A stretch of DNA of 64,000 nucleotides, taken from positions 1 through 64,000 of the forward strand of contig CAZXXS010000064.1 of NCBI GenBank assembly GCA_964644845.1, written 5' to 3'. Made by a program: the position numbers and the translations under genes. The notes under the pieces were generated by a model. That model was not told the DNA's origin. It searched no databases and saw only the letters and a program-made list of their open reading frames with translations. Source of the DNA: Geothermovivens sp964644845 (GTDB lineage Bacteria; Zhuqueibacterota; Zhuqueibacteria; Oleimicrobiales; Geothermoviventaceae). Positions 61,662 through 64,000 of the stretch are shown here, one piece after another; position 1 is the stretch's first letter, and each line of letters starts with the position of its first letter.

Positions 61662-62042
61662 GTGAGTGCTGACATCAGCAAGCTGGTGTTTCCACACACC
61701 AGACCCGTTCAACCCGGCGGACGGCCGATACAGCCGCAGCGTATCGGAGAGGGAGTCCGGTTCGACGAGATTTTGCGTCGGCAGGTCTCGGAGCTGCGGT
61801 TCTCAGCCCACGCACAGGAGAGGATGCGGCTGCGTGGGATGGAGCTGAGCCAAAGCGACAAAGAGCGACTTCAGGCGGCAGTAGACAAGGCCGCTGCCAA
61901 GGGTGCTCGGGATTCGCTCGTGCTCCTTCGAGACATGGCGTTTGTGGTCAGTGTGAAAAACAGGACGGTGATCACGGCCATGGACGAAGCGTCGATGAAG
62001 GAGAACGTGTTCACGAACATCGACAGCGCTGTGGTTCTCTGA
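61662..62042 (+). CDS. TIGR02530-type flagellar operon protein
   Basis: 126 residues. It matches the flagellar operon protein family TIGR02530: LRFSAHAQERMRLRGMELSQ, AVDKAAAKGARDSLVLLRDM and VKNRTVITAMDEASMKENVF, ending TNIDSAVVL. The role is unknown; it regularly lies between flgD and flgE. GTG 61662 has AAGGAGG upstream. Confidence 0.9.
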   Translation: MSADISKLVFPHTRPVQPGGRPIQPQRIGEGVRFDEILRRQVSELRFSAHAQERMRLRGMELSQSDKERLQAAVDKAAAKGARDSLVLLRDMAFVVSVKNRTVITAMDEASMKENVFTNIDSAVVL

Positions 62043-62155
62043 GGCAGAAGAGGAGACAACGGAAACGAGTACCGGGCAGGACCCCTCCGGGGATGCCCAA
62101 CCGCCGCTGACCGACCGACGCGGCGGGTACTCCCAAGCAAAGGAGGTTGGTCACC

Positions 62156-64000
62156 ATGATGCGTTCACTTTTTGCGGGTGTTTCGGGCCTGCGCAACCAC
62201 CAGGTCCGGATGGATGTGATCGGCAACAACATTGCCAACGTCAACACGATTGGCTACAAAGCGCAGCGGGTAACGTTTGCCGACGCTCTGGCGTTGACGC
62301 TGCGCGGCGCCACGATGCCGACCGACCGCGTCGGCGGCATCAACCCCATGCAGGTTGGCCTGGGCATGTCGGTGAACACGATCGACACCATTTTGAACCA
62401 GGGCAGCCTGCAAGCTACGGGTCAGCAAACCGACCTGGCCATCAACGGCGACGGCTTCTTCGTCCTGAGTGACGGCCAGAAGTACTTCTACACTCGAGCG
62501 GGGAGCTTCCAGTTTGACGCCGAGGGACGTTTGGTGGACCCGGCCAACGGTCTCGTTGTGCAGGGGCGAATGGCCAACAGCCGCGGGGAAATCAGTTCAA
62601 CCAGCGCCATCGACGACATTCGCCTGCCTTTCGGTCAGCGGGTGCCCGCAAGGGCGACGACCAGCATCGGCTTTACGGGGAATCTGGATGCCTCTGCCAA
62701 GCCGCTTGGCACGATTACGAAGACTGCGCCATTCCTGGCTGTGGAAGAGGCGGGCGACGAAACGGACATCGCCAAGCTCTACGCTCGGGGTGACACGAAC
62801 TCTTTCATGACGGGAATGGTGAGCGGCGTGACCACGGTAACCGTCAACGACGGTTCGAAAGAGAAGACGTACACCTACGTCAGCAACGACTCCGGCGCCG
62901 GCAACGGTGAGTTCACTTCCCTCAAGGATCTGATGGACGAGATCAACGCGGACTTTGCCGGCAGCCTGCAGGTCAGCATGACCTCGGACGGAGCCATCAA
63001 AGTGGAAGATCTTTCAGGAAGCGAACACACGGTCACGTTCAGCAGCAGCAGTGCAGCCCTCCAATCTGCCCTGGGGGCTGCGAACGGGGCCATCGACAGC
63101 TCCGCGGGCAAGACCACACTAACCGATCAGTTCAATCACCGCGCCAGCGAAGATGAAGAGCTCACCAAGCTGCGCAATTCGGTGGGAGAACCACTGGGCT
63201 TGAAGGTTGGTGACGACATTTCGATCAGTGCCATCGTTGGTGGTGAAGAAAAGACTGGATCGTTGACGATTGCGGCCAACACAACGCTGGGCGATCTGGC
63301 GGACGCCATCGAAACGGCATTTGGAATCACCAACGCCACCGGTGTCGAAATTGACAAGAACGGTAGTCTGGTGATCAACGGAGATCCCGGGGAAGAAAAC
63401 GCCATCGAAAGCGTGGCCATTCGTATCTCGGGCAACATGGCGTTCAACACTGCCAGCGTGTTCAACGAGTTTCAGAAGGCCAAAGATGTGACCCATTCTG
63501 CCAGCATCACGGTGTACGACGAGTTGGGTAAGGAACACGTGGTCACGTTGACCTTCACCAAGACGTCGATCGAAAACCAATGGCGGTGGGAAGCTTCGCT
63601 GGCTGGAGACGAAATCATTTCCAGCGGTGGGTCGGGCACGATCAACTTCAACTCGGACGGCTCCCTCAACTCTTTCTTGTACGACAACGGTATGACTGCC
63701 TTGACCTTTGACCCCAACGACGGAGCGTCATTCGTAGAGATCGCGTTCGACGCGGGCGACATCGGTGGGTTCAACGGGATTACTCAGTTTGCTTCCCCGT
63801 CCACGGCGGTAGCCAGTACCCAGGATGGCTACCCCAACGGTGACCTGACCACGATCAACATCGACGAGACGGGCAAAATCACGGGCATCTTCAGCAACGG
63901 CGTGACCCAAACGCTTGCCCAGATCGCGCTGGCTGTGTTCAACAATCCGGCGGGACTGATAAGGGCAGGTGAAAACATGTTCCAGGTTTCGGCCAACTCC
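62156..64000 (+). CDS. flgE: Flagellar hook protein FlgE, truncated by the window edge
   Basis: At least 615 residues; the frame is open at the last base. FlgE polymerises into the hook. N-terminus MMRSLFAGVSGLRNHQVRMD with the rod/hook motif VIGNNIANVNTIGYKAQRVT, followed by GQQTDLAINGDGFFVLSDGQ and TRAGSFQFDAEGRLVDP. The FlgE D2 region includes SASITVYDELGKEHVVTLTF and TQFASPSTAVASTQDGYPNG. ATG 62156 (or 62159) has AAAGGAGG upstream. Members of this size exist, so it need not be abnormal. Confidence 0.95.
   Translation, partial: MMRSLFAGVSGLRNHQVRMDVIGNNIANVNTIGYKAQRVTFADALALTLRGATMPTDRVGGINPMQVGLGMSVNTIDTILNQGSLQATGQQTDLAINGDGFFVLSDGQKYFYTRAGSFQFDAEGRLVDPANGLVVQGRMANSRGEISSTSAIDDIRLPFGQRVPARATTSIGFTGNLDASAKPLGTITKTAPFLAVEEAGDETDIAKLYARGDTNSFMTGMVSGVTTVTVNDGSKEKTYTYVSNDSGAGNGEFTSLKDLMDEINADFAGSLQVSMTSDGAIKVEDLSGSEHTVTFSSSSAALQSALGAANGAIDSSAGKTTLTDQFNHRASEDEELTKLRNSVGEPLGLKVGDDISISAIVGGEEKTGSLTIAANTTLGDLADAIETAFGITNATGVEIDKNGSLVINGDPGEENAIESVAIRISGNMAFNTASVFNEFQKAKDVTHSASITVYDELGKEHVVTLTFTKTSIENQWRWEASLAGDEIISSGGSGTINFNSDGSLNSFLYDNGMTALTFDPNDGASFVEIAFDAGDIGGFNGITQFASPSTAVASTQDGYPNGDLTTINIDETGKITGIFSNGVTQTLAQIALAVFNNPAGLIRAGENMFQVSANS

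Noticed and set aside
1..64000. CRISPR arrays, insertion sequences, prophage or integrative elements
   Set aside because: No regularly spaced repeats, transposase, integrase or phage genes were found, and base composition is even.

Overview
The window is a stretch of bacterial chromosome, moderately high in GC, with dense coding mostly on the + strand, many GTG and TTG starts, and Tyr written almost only as TAC. I see no insertion sequence, phage gene, integrase, CRISPR array, rRNA or tRNA. The secreted glycosidase-like protein ends in a FlgD-Ig-like/Por-type sorting domain (SPNPF motif). Together with LAGC lipoproteins, an outer-membrane barrel protein, rpiB-glyA-nrdR, Rnf genes, slipin/NfeD and a flagellar operon, this suggests a Gram-negative member of the FCB side of the tree, for instance a Calditrichota or KSB1-like lineage. 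That placement is inference from domain style, not from a marker gene.

Layout. 0.3-3.4 kb: histidine degradation (hutU, hutI). 3.4-10 kb: cell-surface proteins (secreted TIM-barrel glycosidase-like protein, DNRLRE-type lipoprotein, outer-membrane barrel protein, TPR protein). 10-12.5 kb: rpiB-glyA-nrdR, closed by a terminator. 12.9-17.3 kb: rnfC-D-G-E-A with no rnfB. 17.5-24.5 kb: tatC with a long Pro/acidic tail, nadA, dcd, a PHP phosphoesterase, a RACo-like ferredoxin/ASKHA protein and an M24 peptidase. 24.7-31.3 kb: a carbohydrate locus (ROK kinase, secreted alpha-galactosidase-like protein, amidohydrolase, GH42/GHL6-like protein). 31.5-33.4 kb: a membrane-anchored eight-heme cytochrome c resembling octaheme tetrathionate reductase. 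33.8-42.6 kb: two GH13 enzymes, an M29 aminopeptidase, a sugar isomerase/epimerase-like protein, a short NfeD-like protein, a UVR-motif protein and a PfpI/ferritin-like fusion. 42.8-46 kb: a hybrid histidine kinase. 46.3-48.8 kb, minus strand: DUF2905, nfeD and slipin behind the best promoter in the window, ending in a bidirectional terminator shared with the kinase. 48.75-49.97 kb: a 1.2 kb non-coding stretch. 50-64 kb: the flagellar operon flgB-flgC-(unknown)-fliE-F-G-H-I-J-motE-fliK-flgD-TIGR02530-flgE, with flgE running off the right edge.

How it fits together. The cell appears motile and to degrade histidine and alpha-glucans or galactosides at or outside the outer membrane. Rnf links ferredoxin and NADH to an ion gradient, and the multiheme cytochrome may be a terminal respiratory enzyme. 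The most unusual items are the anchored octaheme cytochrome with a long insert and a Met-rich segment, the PfpI-ferritin fusion, the Rnf set without RnfB, the tailed TatC, the 1095-residue FliK and an unassigned 116-residue protein in the flagellar operon. I did not find an obviously new multi-gene system.
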